64,000 bases of DNA from Poecilobothrus nobilitatus (GCA_947095535.1 OX352772.1:97336934-97400933), one strand, 5' to 3'. Shown: positions 1-12,290, counted from the first letter of the stretch. Notes: generated from the sequence alone by a model not told the origin. A program made the numbers and translations.

Positions 1-98
1 GTACATATATATAATGACAATCAATTTAACATTTTATGTAATAACTTATGTAGCAAATTAAACGTAAATAAATATCTTATTATTACGTAGAAGTAAAA

Positions 99-3067
99 TT
101 AAAAAAAAAAAAAAAAATCAGAATAGAGATGACTAATTTTGTTAAAAGTAGTACAACATCTGTTGAAGGGTTCATTTCTACCGTACTCTATATTATGTTT
201 GTAGTCCATTAAAAATTTAGTATTTCTAGTTTGCCTAACACTATCGTTAAGTCTAAACTTGTTATTAAGAGATTGGATAGAAATACTATTATTCAAAATA
301 TCAAAAGTAAAGCATGATGACAATAGTTGTCTACGTAAAGATAAAGAAAGCAAGTTTAATGAATTAAGTCTTGTAGTGTAACTAGGTAGATTAGCAAAAT
401 CAAAAGGGTTATATTGATTCCTTAATGCAAATAAAAGAAATTGCTTTTGAACTGATTCGATTCTATTGGAATGAACTGCAAAGGCAGGATCCCAAACAAT
501 GTCACCGTATTCTAAGATAGAACGAGCTAGGGAACAATAAAGAGATTTTGTCACAGCTAAGTCGCTAAATTCTTTAGCTCTTTCTTAATGAAACCTAACA
601 TTTTATTAGCCTTTGAAACTATTAGGTCATAGTGAAGATTATAATTAAGTTTATTATCGAGAAGAATTCCCAGATCAGTAATGCTAAAAACCCTTTCAAG
701 AGTAACATTATCTATTTTGTAGTCATATATTAAAGAAGACCGTTTACGTGTAAAGCTAATAACCTTACATTTCTGTATGTTGAGTTCTAATTTATTTGAC
801 GTGCACCAAGCTTGTAACACTGATATGCTTGATTGAAGTTTAGCTGCATCAGGATTATCTTTAACCACTTGATATATTTTTAGGTCATCAGCAAACGAAA
901 TGTGAGATATATTGCTTAGATATTCCGAAAGATCTGAAATAAAAACATTAAACAGAAGCGGGCCTAAATGGCTACCTTGCGGTACACCGGAAGTGACCCC
1001 AATGGTGTTGGATAATACACCACGAAATTTAATATTTTGAGTTCTTTCTAAAAGATAAGAATTAAGCCACCCAAGAAATGAACCCGAAATGCCAAAAGTT
1101 GATAGTTTGTTTAGCAAAGTGAAGTGATCTACACGATCGAAAGCTTTGCTAAAATCAGTGTAAATTGCATCAACTTGGTACCCTTTCTCCATTTGATTCA
1201 GGATTTCAGATGTATAAACCATCAGGTTCGTAGTAGTTGAACGACCTTTTCTGAAACCATGTTGTTGTTCATTTAGTTTTGCATTTATGATAGGAGTAAT
1301 TCTATCAACGACAATTTTTTCAAATAATTTAGGTATAGTCGAGAGGATTGCTATACCTCGATAATTTTCCACCGATGCTCTATGCCCTTTTTTAAAAATA
1401 GGGGTTAAGTGGGAGGATTTCCACTTTTGTGGGAAAATCCCAATTGAAAGTGACTTATTGAAAATAAGATGAAGAGGGAAGATTAGACTGTGAGAACAAT
1501 CATGTAAAAAGATTGGGGGAATTAAGTCCGGACCAGCACCCTTTTTTATATGAAGGCTCAAAATTGCTTCAAGAATATCATTTTCAGAAAGATACACGTC
1601 TGAAAGTAGGAAATTTGAGCTATTAGATAAGGAATTAGTCGATGTGGTAACTGGTGCTGTTGGACGATAAACTTGTTGAAAATGATCAGAAAAGAAGTTA
1701 CAAATTTCTTTTGGGCAATCAGAAACCACATTGTCTTTTGATAACATTGAATTGGGATACCCAAATAATTTCCGTTTTGTGTTAACAAAATCAAAAAATT
1801 TTTTAGGATCAGTAACAAGTTTGTTGCCAATATCTGTGACATAGTTTTCATATGCTACATTGGCTTTTTGTTTAAATTCAATTGCAAGTTGCTTATACAT
1901 ATTCAATAAGTCGTCGCATCGTGCTTGATGATGTTTGAGTTTTTTGTATATTTTATTGCGCCGATTTCTCAAGTTCCTAAGATCTCTATCTAACCATGGT
2001 TCTGTTATTTTATGCTTTTTGCGAATTTTAGGAACAAAGGCATCAATAATTTGAAACAGATTAGAGTAGAAGATAGAGATTAGTAAATTGACATCCTGTT
2101 GAACTAACAGTTCGTCCCATGTGATTAATGACAAAGCATAATTAATACTTTGATAGTCAGCATTAAAAAAATCGTATACAATTTCATTATTGTAAGATTT
2201 GTCCAAGAGCGGGATAGAAGTGTAGAACTCGAAAATAAGTGCGTTATGATGAGAAAAGTTGGTAAAAAGATTATCAACATCATCAGCGAGTTTAACCGAC
2301 ACTCTATCATATGCATTTGAAAATGCAAGAGCTAACCACTTATTATTACTATTAGGATAACTGATAATTTGTTGTAAATCGTTACCGTAGAACTAGCTAA
2401 TAAGACCGAAGTCAATTTCGTCATGAAAGTTAACCGGTAATAACAATTTATCAGCGTCGTCAACGATAAAAGAAATAGAAGGACGATTAAAATCGCCAAA
2501 CACAAAAATTGAGTCATCCTCATGCATTTCTGAAATAATATTTTGATATACACTATAAAAATCAGAATATGAGGAATTGTCAGAGTTCGGAGGGAAATAA
2601 ACAATACCTAGGTATAAATTATTTGTACCTAATTTAATTTTAACAAATTGGTGATCGAAAGAGTGATGTGTACCAGTAATTAATGGTACACTAGATAAGT
2701 TATTCTTTACAGCAAGTAGAACACCACCTCCTCGCGAACAATTTGCAGATAGATAATCACGATCCTTTCTGTAAATGGACCAATTACCATCCAGAATTTC
2801 CTCGTTTGTAAACGAATCGTTGAGCCATGTTTCAGTTATAACTAATACACTGAAATTACACGACTTGGCATCAACAAAAAGCTTCTTTAGCTTGCCTCTC
2901 ATACCACTACAATTGTGGTAAAACATTTTAATGTTGTTTATGTTGTTGAAAGTTTGAGAGGTCTTTTTAGAGTAAGTAATGTTAGATAAAGAAATGAGAT
3001 TTGAAGTTTGGTTGAAACTTGAGTAATTACTTAGAGTTTGGACGAAAAAACTTGTTATAACTCTCAC
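99..3067 (-). pseudogene. LINE ORF2: AP endonuclease plus reverse transcriptase (interrupted)
   Basis: Three open blocks read as one polyprotein. Block 3067-2393 is an apurinic-type endonuclease that nicks target DNA; it shows HNCSG, TETWL and GDFN motifs. Block 2302-557 begins with the end of the endonuclease, where SHHNAL stands in place of the usual SDH motif. It then carries the reverse transcriptase: NYRGIA, GFRKGRST, the YTDFSKAFD block (motif A), SGVPQGSHLGP (motif B) and FADD (motif C, catalytic aspartates). Block 554-99 is the conserved post-RT region (SILEYGDIVW; NEPFNRCC). A stop separates blocks one and two, and a stop plus frame change separates two and three. The protein would carry out target-primed reverse transcription in the nucleus. 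No ribonuclease H domain is seen. Confidence 0.88.
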
Positions 3068-3068
3068 G

Positions 3069-3625
3069 TTATTGATTCAAATGATTGTAGTAGTTGCTAT
3101 TGCAATGACTACGATAAGCGTTAAGATCCTCTTCGACCTCTTTAACAGAGAAGCCTATATTTTTATGATATCTGAGATAAAGATCATATAAATCTTTATA
3201 ATTAGATGGCAGCCCCTCATTGTGAATGAGAACTGACAGGTGAGTCCTAGTTTTACCTTCTATAACGGTGTTATGCGAATCATTATGTAAATAGGCTAGG
3301 AAAAGTCTAACGTTGTAGAGAATCCTCTCATCTCTGAAGCTTGACAGAGCATATTTGCAATCTTCTGTTAGAGATTGCTTTGTCATTCTAACGATTGGAG
3401 AAACAAGCGGATCTTGTAATATTAGTTTGTTATTATTATTAATATTATTGTTATTATTATTAATATTATTGTTATTATTATTAAAATTAGTATTGTTATT
3501 ATTTTGATTATTATTATTATTGCCGTTACTAATATTATTATTATTATTATTATCGTTATAATTATTATTATTATCATTATTATCGTTATTGTTATAATTA
3601 TTAATATTATTATTGTCGTTACTAA

Positions 3626-3673
<48 letters not shown>

Positions 3674-3693
3674 CGTTATAGTTATTATTATTA

Positions 3694-3752
<59 letters not shown>

Positions 3753-4586
3753 ATTATTATTATTATTATTATTATTCTTTTTTTTATTTTTATTATTATT
3801 ATTATTATTATTCTTTTTTTTATTTTTATTATTATTATTTTTATTATTATTATTTTTATTTTGATTATTTTTAATTCGATTATTATTATTATTGTTACTT
3901 TTAAATTTATTATTGTTATTACTATGAACTTTATTATTATTAATGTTATAGTTACTGGTAACCGGTCTTAAAGTATCTGCTTGGATGAAATTAGAGTACA
4001 TTTTGCTATTGGTAGATAATGTACTCTGAATTGAAAATTTCTTTTTAGCTTTATTACTAAAAGGAACAGTGAAAGGATTAAGAAGAAGTGTTTTAGAATG
4101 CGTGTTATTATTGTTTGTGTTAATGTTTAAACTTGTATTAATATGAGAAATAGATTTAGTTGTATTACTATTAGAATTAGACTCTTCTTTAAAAAGCTTA
4201 ATTATAGTACCTTTTTTCCATCGTTTGTAATTTATTATTTCACAAACTTTGGATTGAGGTACCATAATTTTAAAAGATTTATATTTCGGTTTAAATCTAA
4301 GATTCTTAGGAGTAATGTTAACTATTATTACAGTACTTAAATTAAACTTATTCTTTAAAAACTTACTGAGATAATTAGAAGTTGTGTAAGCTGCAAATTT
4401 AGTATAGTACAGTGACTGTAGATCCGAATCCGGTTTAGATTCTTCCTCAGTTGACGTCTGCCTACCATCTGCAGTAATTTCTTTTTCATTCGGAAGTAAA
4501 AATTGAACCTTCTTAGTTGGTAATTTAGAAGCTTTTGAAGAGCATTTTTTAATTGAAAAAGGCTTAGTATGATGCATAACAAACAA
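3069..4586 (-). CDS. LINE ORF1 protein with Asn-rich microsatellite tract
   Basis: Open frame of 505 codons directly upstream of ORF2; its stop is only two bases from the ORF2 open frame, which is typical LINE packing. Roughly residues 50-140 look like the RNA-binding region of Jockey/CR1-type ORF1 proteins: YTTSNYLSKFLKNKF, then FKIMVP followed by a tryptophan-glycine-rich stretch (RWKKGTIIKLF). Residues of about 210-390 are almost pure Asn with Lys, Ile, Tyr and Asp, encoded by an AAT repeat. The C-terminal 120 residues return to normal composition. I see no clear CCHC zinc knuckle. ORF1 proteins coat LINE RNA; that role is assumed from position. The reading frame is open through about 500 bp of repeat, which is notable. 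Confidence 0.75.
3421..3945. repeat. Imperfect (ATT)n / (AAT)n microsatellite inside LINE ORF1
   Basis: About 520 bp of near-continuous ATT triplets on the plus strand with occasional G, C or extra T. On the minus strand it encodes the poly-Asn segment of ORF1. The equivalent part of LINE copy B (about 15290-15790) is also an ATT tract but no longer open. Confidence 0.95.
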
Positions 4587-4737
4587 AATGTTGTTCTTTT
4601 AATATTAAAATGTAATTTTATAGATCTCATCTCAAAAACAATAACTCTGTACAACACATGCATAATATTTGAAGCCCAAGAAAACTTTATTATAATATTG
4701 CTTAAAGATGATGTAAATTGCCACGAAGGTCTATTTG

Positions 4738-6019
4738 TTTTTATACCCTACACCTAAAGTATAGGGTATATTAACTTTGGTATGGTGTTTGTAACCACCA
4801 AAAGGAAGCGAGTTAGATATGGACATGTATATATATTCTGAATCAGGATCACCTCCTGAGTCGATTTAACGATGTCCGTCTGTCCGTTCGTCCGTCCGTT
4901 CGCAAGATAACTCAAAAACTAATAAAGCTATCTTGATGAAATTTATATAGTAGGTTACTAATTACGAAAGGAAGGCTAAGTTTGAATCTGGACAAAATCA
5001 GTCCATGGGTTCGGATTCTGGAAGCTTCCGAATGATTCCGAAGCAAACGAGATTATCTCCAAAACCAACAAAGACACAACCTTTGAATTTTGTACAATGA
5101 TGTTCCTTCCCATTCGATTTATGTCTCTGAAATTTAAGAGGATTTGGTCCATGGGTTTGGATTTTGGAAGCTTCCGAACGAGCCTCAGAGCAAATGATAT
5201 TATCTCCAAAAGCAACAAAGATATAATCTTTAAATTCAGCAGAATAGTGTTCTTTCATGTTTGATTTAGATCTCTGAAATTTGAGAGGATTTGGTCCTTG
5301 GGTTCGGATTTTGGAAGCTTCCGAACGAGCCTCAGAGCAAATGATATTATCTCCAAAAGCAACAAAGATATAACCTTTAAATTAGGCAGAATGGTGTTCC
5401 TTCATGTTTGATTTATGTTTCTGAAATTTGTGCGAATTTGGTCTATGGGTTCAAATCTTGGAAGCTTCCGGACGAGCCCCAGAGCAAACGAGTATATCTC
5501 CACAACCAACAAAGACAAAACTTTTATTTTTAGTACAAAGGTGTTCTGTTATGTTTCCTTTTCTGTAAAATTGGAAACTGACATTTGAAAGAATTTGAAC
5601 CATGGGTTCGTATTTTGGAAACTTCCGGACGAACACAAGAGCAACGAAGCATATCTCCAAAACCAACAAAAGTAGAACCTTTAAATTTAGTACAATGGTG
5701 TTCTGGCATGTTTTCTTTATGTTCCTGAGATGGATTCGATGAATTGGAGTGGCAATTCGGGTACCTGACACACACACCAAGGACTAACAATCTTCAAAAT
5801 TAATAAAGATAGAAACTTAAAATTTTTTACAAAGGTTTCAAGCATATCCCAAGAGGATGCTTCTTTTACATTCCTGAAAGTCGAGTTGAATAAGACACAA
5901 AAGGGAAGAAGTTCAAGCAGCTGCCAAAAAAACTTATGGATTTTTAATTTAATTCGAATTATTGAGGTGTAGGGTATTAATAAGTCGGTTGCATCGACTT
6001 ACTGTTACATTTACTTGTT
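4738..6019 (+). repeat. Interspersed repeat family R1, copy 1
   Basis: Begins with a short hairpin in which ATACCCTACACCT is followed by AGGGTATATTAACTTTGG. A conserved block with CTGAATCAGGATCACC follows, then a (GTCC)n-like tract and AACTCAAAAACTAA. Next come several copies of a repeat unit of about 147 bp (GGAAGCTTCCGAACGAGC; GGAGATAATCTCGTTTGC), and a unique tail. It ends with AGGTGTAGGGTATTAATAAG, a small hairpin (AAGTCG...CGACTT) and TTACTTGTT. No transposase is encoded. Full or partial copies recur at 10.80, 22.55 and 27.66 kb. It is a non-autonomous element of unknown class, reminiscent of abundant dipteran repeats. Confidence 0.8.
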
Positions 6020-7030
6020 ATTTTTTGTTTTTTGTTTAGAAGAATATTTTTCTAAAAATTAAAAAATATTTTTGGATGGAACATTGAAATTTTCCAAAAT
6101 ATTCAGGTTTGTATTAACGTTTTCGGATCCACAAAAATATAGTAAGTTAAGATCAAAATTACTGAATGTATAATTATATTATATGTGTAGATACATATGT
6201 ATGTAATTCTTTCTAGATAGCAAAATTCTTAAAAGAATTTTTTGATATTGAATAACGTAGCTACATAGTTAGTTATATTACAAAACAGAAATTAAAAATT
6301 TTAAAAAATTAAGAAGGTATTTTTTAAAACAAAAAACATTCGGCACGAAAAGGGTTAAAATTTTTAGCATATCTTTACAAAAAAAATTTAATCAAAAAGA
6401 AAAACCAAAAAAGTTATTTTAATACACGATATTTATAACGACGCCTTTACAGCTTACAAGTCGGAAGATTCAACTAAAACTTTGGAAAAAAGGTTATTTG
6501 TGTATATTAAAATAAATGGAGCATTCGGCTTATGAGATATGTACTATGTACTATGTTGGTTATAAAATATTTTAAAATTTGAATAAGAATATTTTTTTTG
6601 TAACTGATGTATGGATATACATACATACATACATATGTTTACAGATATTCCTCTCGTAACACTTTTAAATTTTACTTTTGGAATATATAGAATACAGATA
6701 TTCCTCTCGTAACACTTTTAGAAATTATTAAAAAAAAATTGAGAATTTTGTCTGATATTGATGCGATAAGCTTTAGCCAAAGTTTTTTCTTTGCTAGAAA
6801 TAATAATAAATAGAAATGATCAACCATTTTTTAATTGTAATAATAACAATTTTTTTTGCATATTCGATTTTCCCTATCAAATTAAATCTTTTAGAAATAC
6901 ATTAATGAATTCCGATTTAATAACCTCAGATGGTATTATAAGCTCGTAGAATTATGGAAAGTTCAAATAAATGGAAAAACTAAGATGTGTAGTGTTCCAA
7001 ATGAACTATAGACAACAAATTAATCTGAAT
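6020..7030. other. AT-rich spacer without a gene
   Basis: No credible coding signal. It contains a 27-bp direct repeat (6641-6667 and 6694-6720, 53 bp apart, containing CAGATATTCCTCTCGTAACA) and short ATAC microsatellite near 6620. Confidence 0.6.
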
Positions 7031-7043
7031 ACTTTGGAAAAAA

Positions 7044-7268
7044 ATGAGAGTTAAATTAGCAACACAAATATTTAGTAGAAAAGCAAGTACGGCTATTAGA
7101 ACAATAATTAAAGCGTCTGGTTTTAAAAGTGTTACTAAAGAAGTTGCAATTTCAACAGTAAATTTTGTATTAGTGTTTGATAAACTTTTTGATTGTATCA
7201 ACCGTGGATCATCATATTCCGATAATAAATATCGATCTGCTATTAAACTAAATAGCTTGTCGTTATAA
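7044..7268 (+). pseudogene. P-element/THAP9-like transposase fragment
   Basis: A 74-codon frame whose translation contains RVKLATQIFS, followed about 35 residues later by FVLVFDKLFDCIN. In P-element and THAP9-type transposases a similar block (K-V-K-L-A-T-Q-x-F/L-S, then a phenylalanine-rich helix and L-F-D-x-x-N) lies in the catalytic region. There are stops just upstream and downstream, and no THAP zinc finger or other transposase blocks nearby, so this is a relic. The longer minus-strand frame over the same bases (7315-6980) is judged an antisense shadow. Identification is by motif memory only. Confidence 0.55.
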
Positions 7269-7319
7269 TTTTTAAAATATTCAAACGACACTAATACAAT
7301 AAGAATTATATACATGTAC

Positions 7320-8100
7320 TTAGGAAATATTTCATTGATTAAAAACGAAAATGTTTATTTTTTAGGCGGAATGAAATTAACTTTAAATTCATATTAATAT
7401 ACAAATTTTTTCATACATATGTATTTTATACTTTTATAATCATAATCCTTGTACCTATGGTTGGGTTATGAAAACAACTAAAATTGGTTGATAACACTTC
7501 AAATAATGTCTACCCACATTTCAAAAAAAAGACGAAGAAAATATAGTATTTCAAAAATATCAAACCAAAATTATTATTTGGAAATCTTAATGACATTTTT
7601 GTTAAAAAAGTTAATGAACATTTTTTTCTGTATTTTTATTAAAAAACTTTAAATTTAAAATTATATTTGTAATATTTACTAGTAAGTATATTTAATAACC
7701 AAATCGAGTATAAGTAAACGTATAAATATAAGTAACGAAGTACGAGTAAAAAAAAAACCAAATTACTCTGTTTTACAATTTTTTTTTAAAAGTTTTTGAT
7801 TTGGAATTGTATTTGTTATATTGAATTATTTAATATTTTAAATTAGTAGAGTAAAACCTGGTACGGGTTCCAAATATTGTGTACTTGTTTTTTGTTATAG
7901 TTTTTTTTTTTTTTTCTAAGGGAGGTGGGAATCTTGGTAGTGTCAAATTCTTACTGACTAAACCCACCTCCTCCTTTAGCCAATATAGTGGGATGAAACC
8001 CTTACCTGCGAAAGCAGTATATTGGCTAGGGAGTAGTGATAGGAAAAGATAGGAAAATGGATACGGAAACATTGAATTGGAAGTGGGACTGTAAGGAAAC
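7320..8100. other. AT-rich spacer without a recognised gene
   Basis: Nothing codes convincingly. A GC-richer patch at about 7915-8100 (GGGAGGTGGGAATCTTGG) stands out from the background and may be part of the following SINE-like repeat. Homopolymer A and T runs are frequent. Confidence 0.5.
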
Positions 8101-8820
8101 AATAAATCCGCCTATTATTATTATTTTGCTAACAGTGACTAAAGCCGTCACAACAGTTACAACATGTAGTAGTAGTATATATATTACTACATGAGGTAAT
8201 TATTGAAGGCAACCCCCACTGTTACTGTAGCGGCTATTATTATTGGTATTAATATTCTTATTAATATTATTATTATTTTACTACAGAGTCAGCGCCATCA
8301 GTGGATTACAACGTGCAGCAATATATAACACCTTACTTGCATGATATAACCAAAGATAGCCCCACTGTAGTAGCTATTATTATTATATAATTATTGTTAT
8401 ATTATTACTATTATTATTATTATTATTGCTATTGTTGTTACTATTATTATTATTATTATTATTTTACCACAGAGTCAGCGTATTCAGTGGATTACAACGT
8501 GCAGCAGTATATAACACCTTACTTGCATAATATAACCAAAGATGGCTCTACTGTAGCAGCTATTATTATTACTGTTATTATTATTATTATAGTTATTGTA
8601 TTATTACTATTACTATTATTATTATTATTATAATTATTATTGCTATTATTATTATTAATATTATTATTATTACTAATATTAATTATACGATATACATTAT
8701 TACGATATAAAAGTACTACATATTTTTTATTTATAACCTGACCGGGGTTTGAACCCAAGACCCTTCGATTGAAAGGTTGGCGACTTAACCACTGCGCCAT
8801 GAGTCAGATAAATTTAGATA
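8101..8820 (-). repeat. SINE-like element with tRNA-related head and ATT-interrupted tandem units
   Basis: The minus strand starts with a tRNA-like head at about 8810-8737: an A-box-like TGGCGCAGTGG and a B-box GGTTCAAACCC, spaced as in RNA polymerase III promoters. Downstream (towards 8100) is a body containing two clear copies and one diverged copy of a unit of about 185 bp (GTGGATTACAACGTGCAGCA at about 8302 and 8486), separated by (ATT)n tracts. A translated trace, MAQWLSRQPFNRRVLGSNPG, is the typical artefact of such heads. It is not a functional tRNA, because a complete cloverleaf is not apparent. Confidence 0.6.
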
Positions 8821-8867
8821 TGAGTCAGATATTAAGATAGTAATTTACAATTTGTATTGGATCTATG

Positions 8868-8985
8868 ATGAAATCCCTAATCCCGAAATCCAAATTCAAA
8901 AATTCAAATCCCAAAATCTCTATTTCCAAAATCCAAATTCCCAAAAACAAAATTCCCGAAATCCAAAATTCAAAAATCTAAACTG
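8868..8985 (+). repeat. Short-period minisatellite (AAATCCCAAAATTC-like)
   Basis: About ten imperfect units of 10-15 bp built from CCAAATTC, CCCAAAATC and CCGAAATCC. No other feature overlaps it. Confidence 0.65.
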
Positions 8986-9240
8986 ATCACTCATTACTCA
9001 ACGAAATCTACAATTTTCCTGATAAATGAAAAGTTTTACAAAAATAATTATTTTTTATTTTATCTATAATTTGTAAATTTTGAATTTTTAAAAATTGAAT
9101 GTAGGTACAAACATACATATGTAGGTATAAATTTGTATTTGCTAATTTAAAGAAAATAAAATAAAAACCATTAAATCCGTTTCAATTTGCTGTAAATAAC
9201 AGGGACTTAGATTATATTTGACACCAAAAAAATATTAAGT

Positions 9241-9570
9241 ATGCTACCCAAGCGAGCTCTAACTGATAGCGATATAAATAATTTTGGAATAACCTTGGAA
9301 ACATGAATGTGGAATTATAAATTTGGATAATTTAATTGAAAATGGGACTCATTGGGTAGCATATTTTAAGAATTTAAATGATATTAAATATTTTGATAGT
9401 TTTGGAAATTTACAACCACCAATTGAAGTAGTAAAATATTTAGCTTTCATATAATTATAATACATATCAGGAATTTAACAAATATAATTGTGGACATTTA
9501 TGTCTAAATTTCTTATCTAGTTCTAGTTATATTAAACACAATATTAAAAAAAATAAGAAAAAAATAAAAT
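9241..9570 (+). pseudogene. Polinton adenain-like cysteine protease remnant (P0)
   Basis: Degenerate copy of the protease found intact at 59.5 kb. In shifting frames it keeps LPKRALTDSDI at the start, GTHWVAYF (the catalytic His context), FDSFGNL (acidic residue) and NCGHLCLNFL (the catalytic Cys context). Most of the segment between the N-terminal block and the His block is deleted, and frame changes break it. Just upstream (about 9205-9235) is a trace of the tail of the phospholipase-domain protein that precedes the protease in P2, so P0 keeps the same gene order. The family cleaves viral precursor proteins during capsid maturation. Confidence 0.75.
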
Positions 9571-9766
9571 AAATGTATTTTAAATTATTTTTTTCCGAAT
9601 GTTGACTTACGCTAATGTAAATTTTAGTTTTAAGTTCAAGGTTATTATTTTTTTTTGTTTTGAATTGGAATCCATTGGCTTTATTATGTATTATGCTGAT
9701 TATAATAAAACATATATAAAAGGTATTGCATTTTTAAATGATTACCCTATTTATTGAAAAGAACTC

Positions 9767-10303
9767 ATGCCATTAATATTAACTTTAAACGGTCACACAT
9801 CTACTTTATCAACAGAATATTTTCCACCTATACAATTAAAGGAGGAGTGTATGTGTGCATTAGTTATGTGTGCTATACGAAATATTTATGAAAAAAATAA
9901 TAAATTTGTTATTGGTAATAAAAATATCGTCATTCCTATTGGTTCTTATGAAATTGAAGACATTGAGAAGTTTCTTAAAAAGGAGCTGGAAATATCTGAT
10001 AGTAAAGTTGAAAAGCGCAAATTACATATAAAGCCTAATAATAATACATTGAAATGTGAAATTTATTCAGATGAAGAAATTGATTTCAAAGGCAGAAATA
10101 CTATTGGTGCTTTGTTAGGTTTCAGTAGAAGAAAACTGGAATCAAATAAGTGGCATTCATCAGACCTACCTGTCGATATAAATAGAATTAACATTATACG
10201 TGCGGAATGCACTATAATACAAGGGACATATATCAATAATAAGGAAGCACATATTCTACACGAGTTTTCTGTTCGTGTTCCTCCTAGCTATAAAATAATT
10301 TAA
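9767..10303 (+). pseudogene. Polinton penton-like minor capsid protein, truncated copy (P0)
   Basis: The 178-codon frame aligns with the P2 protein at 60.19-61.07 kb along its length: ILTLNG near the start, YFPPI, IPIGSYEIEDIE, GFSRRK, KWHSSDLPVDINRINIIR and HEFSV. It stops exactly where P2 continues (P0 ...YKII then stop; P2 ...YKII then EVPNN), so the last third, including the conserved FRGE...IRLHL strand, is lost through a nonsense change and decay. The N-terminal segment before residue 45 also differs. It lies downstream of the protease remnant as in P2. Assignment as penton/minor capsid protein (single jelly roll) follows from known Polinton gene content. Confidence 0.75.
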
Positions 10304-10800
10304 GTTCCACGAAATCAAATAAATTAAGTTCAATTACTGTAAAATGGTACCATGCAGGTTTTTTCTTTTTTTTACAACTTTTCTATTAAACATTTAAAAA
10401 ACTAAGAAAATTATTTATAAAACAATATTTTACACATTGAAGTATTTTTTGTGATTTCCTATATTTTACCTTAGTTGTGGGTTGTTGTGTGGTTATATTT
10501 TAGAACATGAAAATTAACCCTCGTAACAAATGAAACAAAAAACAAATAATAATAATTTAAAATACGATATCGAATTATATACAATCACACATTTAGAATA
10601 TTTTACTACTCAATCTTAATCACTATGATCATCACCAAACTTTAAAGCTAAACATTTTTATTTAGTAGTAGCCTATTTATTATATTACATAAATATTTAA
10701 GAATATTTTTAAATTTAAATTAGAAGTGAAAATAAAAGTATAGAAATTATATGATTTTTTTTTCCTATCATGTAAATTATGGACAAACTTATAGGTAGGT
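10304..10800. other. AT-rich spacer without a gene
   Basis: I see no coding, RNA or repeat feature; probably decayed Polinton P0 sequence downstream of the capsid gene. Confidence 0.5.
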
Positions 10801-11850
10801 GTTTTTATACCCTACACCTAAAGTGTAGGGTATATTAACTTTGGTATGGAGTTTGCAACCACCAAAATGATGCGAGTTAGATATGGACATGTATATATAT
10901 TCTGAATCAGGATTACCTCCTGAATCGATTTAACGATGTCCGTCCGTCCGTTCCCACGACAACTCAAAAACTAGTAAAGCTATCTTGATGAAATTTATAT
11001 AGTAGGTTATTATAATAACGAAAGGAAGGCTAAGTTCGAATCTGAACAAAATCGGTCCATGGGTTCGGATTCTGGAAGCTACCGAATGATTCCGGAGCAA
11101 ACGAGATTATCTCCAAAACCAACAAAGATAGAACCTTTAAATTTTTTACAATGATGTTCCTTCCCGTTTAATTCATGTCTCTGAAATTTAAGACGATTTG
11201 GTCCATGGTTTTGGATTTTGGAAGCTTCCGAACGAGCCCCAGAGCAAATGAGATTATCTCCAAAACTAAGAAAGATATAACCTTTAAATTTCGCGGAATG
11301 GTGTTCTTTCATATTTGATTTAAGTCTCCGAAATTGGAGAGGATTTGGCCCATAGGTTCGGATTTTGGAAGCTTCCGAACGAGCCCCAGAGCAAACGAGA
11401 TTATCTCCAAAACCAACAAAGATAGAATCTTTGAATTTGGTACAGTGGTGTTCTTTCGTGTTTTATTTATGTTTCTGAAATTTTGGAGGATTTGCTTCAT
11501 GGGTTTGGATCTAGAAGCTTCCGAACGATCCCCAGAGCAAACTAGTATATCTCCACAACCAACAAAGATACAACCTTTATTTTTAGTACAAGGGTGTTCT
11601 GTTATGTTTCCTTTTCTGTAAAATGGAAACTGACATTTGAAAGAATTTGAACCATGGGTTCGTATTTTGGAAACTTTTGGACGAGCATATAACGAACAAA
11701 AGTAGAACCTTTAAATTTAGTACAGTGGTGTTCTGGCATGTTTTCTTTATGTCCCTGAGATGGATTTGATGAATTGTAGTGGCATTTCGGGTACCTGACA
11801 CACGCCTCCCAAGGACTACCAAGCATATCTTCGAAATTAATAAAGGTAGA
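10801..11850 (+). repeat. Repeat family R1, copy 2 (right end missing)
   Basis: Same head as copy 1 (TATACCCTACACCTAAAGTG, GTCC tract, AACTCAAAAACTAG), about four 147-bp units and the beginning of the tail. Similarity breaks off near 11850 at AATTAATAAAGGTAGA. The terminal hairpin and TTACTTGTT end are absent. Confidence 0.8.
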
Positions 11851-12290
11851 TGAGATTTCAAAGAAAAAGTATTAAGTAAATTTTATTTTAATTTTCATCA
11901 TAATGACAATATGTTAGTTTCTTTGTAATAAAAAAAAAAATCTTTCATTTTACAAAGCCTTTTTTTCTATTTTATTTTTTTAATAATAAATTACATAAGT
12001 AAAAAAAGAATTTATTCACTATTTAAATTTTTATTGTAAATGTGAAAATAAATTGAAATTGGCAAAAAAAAAACATTAATAAAATAAATCAATTTTTTTT
12101 TTTTTTTTTAATCATAAGTAAAAAAAAAACTGTGTAATTGAAATACATATTGCATAATGCAGTTATTCATCGGTATCACAGCAAAAAAAAAACATAAATA
12201 ATTTAAAAACTTAAAAATCAAAATATACTTTAAATACTTAATGTAGAATTATGAATATAAGAACATTATTATGTAATTAAATTACAATGC
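11851..12290. other. AT-rich spacer, homopolymer-rich
   Basis: No gene. Several A9-A10 and T10-T20 runs; between the truncated R1 copy and LINE copy B. Confidence 0.5.

Larger units (their letters stand above)
1..4737 (-). mobile_element. Non-LTR retrotransposon (LINE, Jockey/CR1-like), copy A
   Basis: Minus-strand LINE with the usual ORF1 then ORF2 order: ORF1 at 4586-3069, and an endonuclease-RT ORF2 from 3067 to about 99. Its 5' side abuts repeat R1 at about 4738. No poly-A tail is visible at the 3' side, where the minus strand has a T-run (about 101-117), so the 3' end may lie outside the window. A second, more decayed copy lies at 12.3-15.8 kb in the same orientation. ORF2 has at least two breaks: a stop near 2393 and a stop/frameshift near 555. 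The copy is therefore probably inactive but fairly young. The clade is inferred from the order of domains and RT motifs. Confidence 0.85.

Noticed and set aside
3504..3971. 155-codon plus-strand frame of nearly pure Ile
   Set aside because: It is the antisense reading of the ATT microsatellite inside LINE ORF1.
4569..4757. 62-codon plus-strand frame
   Set aside because: Antisense to LINE ORF1 start and R1 head.
6980..7315. 111-codon minus-strand frame with membrane-like segments
   Set aside because: Overlaps the P-element-like fragment on the other strand, whose motifs are more specific; hydrophobicity follows from AT-rich antisense.
7830..8102. 90-codon minus-strand frame
   Set aside because: Low-complexity sequence next to a SINE-like repeat; no recognised domain.
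8737..8810. tRNA gene
   Set aside because: A- and B-box words are present, but a full cloverleaf with anticodon stem is not evident and a repetitive body follows; better as a SINE head.
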